Origin: Archangium gephyra
GTDB taxonomy: Bacteria; Myxococcota; Myxococcia; Myxococcales; Myxococcaceae
Length of the DNA: 64,000 nt
Assembly: GCA_003243425.1 (NCBI GenBank)
Contig: QFQP01000006.1
Coordinates: 62,001-126,000 of the forward strand
Direction: 5' to 3'
The position numbers were made by a program, and so were the translations under genes. The notes beneath the pieces were generated by a model that saw only the letters and a program-made list of their open reading frames with translations, was not told where the DNA came from and made no database searches. Position 1 is the stretch's first letter. Each line of letters begins with the position of its first letter. Below are positions 62,745-64,000 of the stretch, in pieces.

Positions 62745-63394
62745 ACGCGTGCCGTCCCCGCGTCGCGGCTCTGCGCAGCGACGTCGAGGAACAACGCGAG
62801 CTGCTTGCCGCCGTAGCTCTCAGGCAACGTGACCGCCACCGTCTTCTGGGTCCACGCGCCGGGCTGCGGCAGCACCGCAGGGAGGAGCTCGGCGCTCAGG
62901 CGATAGGCCCCGTTCCATACGAAGTCGGTGCCGAAATCGGCGGGCTCACCGCCAGCCGGCAGGCCGTAGCGAAAGGTCACCGTGTACGTCGCGCCGCCCA
63001 CCGACGCCTCGGTGATGGGAATCATCACGCTGCGATGCGCGGCTGACACGACGGGGTCGGGTGCGATGTCGAGGAAGTAGGTCTGCGCGCCATTCGGTGG
63101 GCGCGTGGAGGGCCGTGTGATGCCCACGCCACCATCGCCGTAGCGACCATTCGCCAGGAAGCTCCACCCGCGCGGCAGGCTGGTGCCGTCGGACCAGGCA
63201 AGGTCCGCCGTCGCCAGCACGCGCTCCTCGCCGTCGGCCAGCTGCGGGGTCTCTGCGTCCCACAGCACTGACGAGCCTGCATCGGCGCCGGCGTCAGCCA
63301 GGCCGCCGTCATCGGTGGTGACCGCGTCAGGCGAAGGCGCGGCACCACACGCGACGAGGAACGACACAGTCAGAGCACTGACGACACATTGCAC
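62717..63394 (-). CDS. Small lipoprotein with carbohydrate-binding-like domain, unknown
   Basis: 225 aa. GTG at 63394 with GGGAG 5-6 nt upstream. Lipobox 'LVAC', then an Asp/Ala-rich linker ('DDGGLADAGADAGSS'), then a beta-sandwich-like domain ('GWSFLANGRYGDGG', 'RSVMIPITEASVGGATYTVTFRYGLP', 'QLALFLDVAAQSRDAGTARVYFDHVTLD') typical of CBM/jelly-roll modules that bind sugars. It follows ppa by 68 bp on the same strand but has its own conserved upstream block. It overlaps the end of the kinase gene on the opposite strand. Confidence 0.78.
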   Translation of the reverse strand: MQCVVSALTVSFLVACGAAPSPDAVTTDDGGLADAGADAGSSVLWDAETPQLADGEERVLATADLAWSDGTSLPRGWSFLANGRYGDGGVGITRPSTRPPNGAQTYFLDIAPDPVVSAAHRSVMIPITEASVGGATYTVTFRYGLPAGGEPADFGTDFVWNGAYRLSAELLPAVLPQPGAWTQKTVAVTLPESYGGKQLALFLDVAAQSRDAGTARVYFDHVTLD

Positions 63395-63467
63395 GGGAGC
63401 TCCCGGTGAAGAGGAGCCCTCACGGAATCACGCGCTCAGCCGACGAACATCACAGCGAAACCTCACC
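63395..63467 (-). promoter_or_regulatory. Conserved upstream block, copy 2
   Basis: Counterpart of the block at 57237-57309. The identical 21-bp core lies at 63447-63467, 53 nt upstream of the lipoprotein start, and its distal end runs into the ppa stop codon. The conserved GGGAG ribosome binding site and a CTCCTCTT stretch are also shared. See the findings for interpretation. Confidence 0.65.
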
Positions 63468-64000
63468 GCGTGGGCGCGAAGAGGTCGGTGATCTGGCCGA
63501 ACTTCGCGCGGTAGTCGGCGAAGGACTGCTCGATGGTGGCGAAGGCTTCGTCGCGACCGTAGATCTCGGCGATCTCCACCACCGCCGCCGGCTCGCCGGG
63601 CAGCTGCTTGTAGGTGAGGAAGTAGTGGCGCAGGCGGTCGATGAGCGGCGCCGGCACGTCGCTGATGTCCTTCCAGTCGCCGTAGACCGAGTCACCCTTG
63701 AGCACCGCGATGATTTTGTCGTCGGCCTCGTTCTTGTCGATCATCCGCAGCCCGCCGATGGGGAAGGCCTCCACGAGAATCGCCCCGTGGGTGATGGGCT
63801 TCTCGGTGAGCACGCAGATGTCGATGGGGTCGCCGTCGCCGACGATGCCGGTCTTTCCGGTGCGCTGCGCACAGCGTTCACCGACGCGCGTGTCGCAGAA
63901 CGTGCGGGGAATGAAGCCGTAGAGGCACGGCGCCTGGTTCGAGTACCGCTGCGGGCGATCGAGCCGGAGAATGCCGCTGGCCTTGTCGACCTCGTACTTC
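63463..64000 (-). CDS. ppa: Inorganic pyrophosphatase (family I), 5' end beyond window
   Basis: About 179 codons are visible, reaching the right edge. 'KYEVDKASGILRLDRPQRYSNQAPCLYGFIPRTFCDT' and 'GDGDPIDICVLTEKPITHGAILVEAFPIGGLRMIDKNEADDKIIAVLKGD' contain the active-site Asp/Lys/Tyr set of soluble family I pyrophosphatases, including the D-x-D-P-x-D pattern. 'WKDISDVPAPLIDRLRHYFLTYKQLPGE' is the C-terminal helix region. It hydrolyses PPi from biosynthesis. The start lies beyond position 64000. The stop TGA (63463-63465) sits inside the conserved block of the downstream lipoprotein. Confidence 0.94.
   Translation of the reverse strand, partial: KYEVDKASGILRLDRPQRYSNQAPCLYGFIPRTFCDTRVGERCAQRTGKTGIVGDGDPIDICVLTEKPITHGAILVEAFPIGGLRMIDKNEADDKIIAVLKGDSVYGDWKDISDVPAPLIDRLRHYFLTYKQLPGEPAAVVEIAEIYGRDEAFATIEQSFADYRAKFGQITDLFAPTR

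Overview
The window is about 66% G+C, tightly packed, and reads as chromosome of a myxobacterium (phylum Myxococcota). The evidence is a MYXO-CTERM-type sorting tail on a secreted beta-helix protein (end of the gene at 48078-49592), Gly-rich 'TGGGS' linkers behind lipoboxes, many lipoproteins, a Ser/Thr kinase beside an FHA protein, stand-alone type II/IV secretion N-domains, and GyrA, PyrG, KdsA and CarB of delta-proteobacterial type. I see no tRNA, rRNA, CRISPR array or intact insertion sequence.

1-16 kb holds reductive pyrimidine catabolism in three blocks: an NCS1 nucleobase permease with methylmalonate/malonate-semialdehyde dehydrogenase (cut by the left edge), beta-ureidopropionase with dihydropyrimidinase, and preT-preA. 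Between them lie an MscS channel, a Sel1-repeat protein, a broken Na+/H+ antiporter, a bestrophin-like channel and a degenerate type B carboxylesterase.

16.4-23.8 kb is the most unusual part. It is a seven-gene minus-strand unit in which almost every stop codon overlaps the next start by 4 nt: S26/S24-like peptidase, PqqD-like RRE protein, secreted gingipain-like C25 protease, a 61-codon Cys-containing peptide with a lasso-like YxxPxL leader motif, a radical SAM/SPASM enzyme, an HPr-kinase-like protein and a PF14907-type nucleotidyltransferase. It looks like an uncharacterised RiPP (modified peptide) pathway. A 34-bp imperfect palindrome lies between it and the divergent carB.

24-42 kb is mostly housekeeping and accessory metabolism: carB, threonine aldolase, an AraC regulator diverging from a DTW-domain tRNA enzyme, a VOC-ArsR-SRPBCC-VOC operon with a perfect inverted repeat at its start, an acyl-CoA synthetase, beta-carbonic anhydrase, a UDG-family protein, a receiver/nucleotidyl-cyclase protein with an RlpA-like lipoprotein, and a beta-lactamase-like hydrolase.

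42-55 kb carries gyrA and the envelope genes kdsC, kdsA and pyrG. These last three keep the orientation of the familiar pyrG-kdsA-kdsC group but are pulled apart by insertions, including a gene-free stretch that holds a ~317-bp imperfect palindrome. 55-64 kb has surface lipoproteins, a CocE/NonD hydrolase, an FHA protein overlapping a transmembrane Ser/Thr kinase, and a partial inorganic pyrophosphatase. Two lipoprotein genes here (57236 and 63394, both minus) share a conserved ~70-nt upstream block at identical spacing from the start codon.
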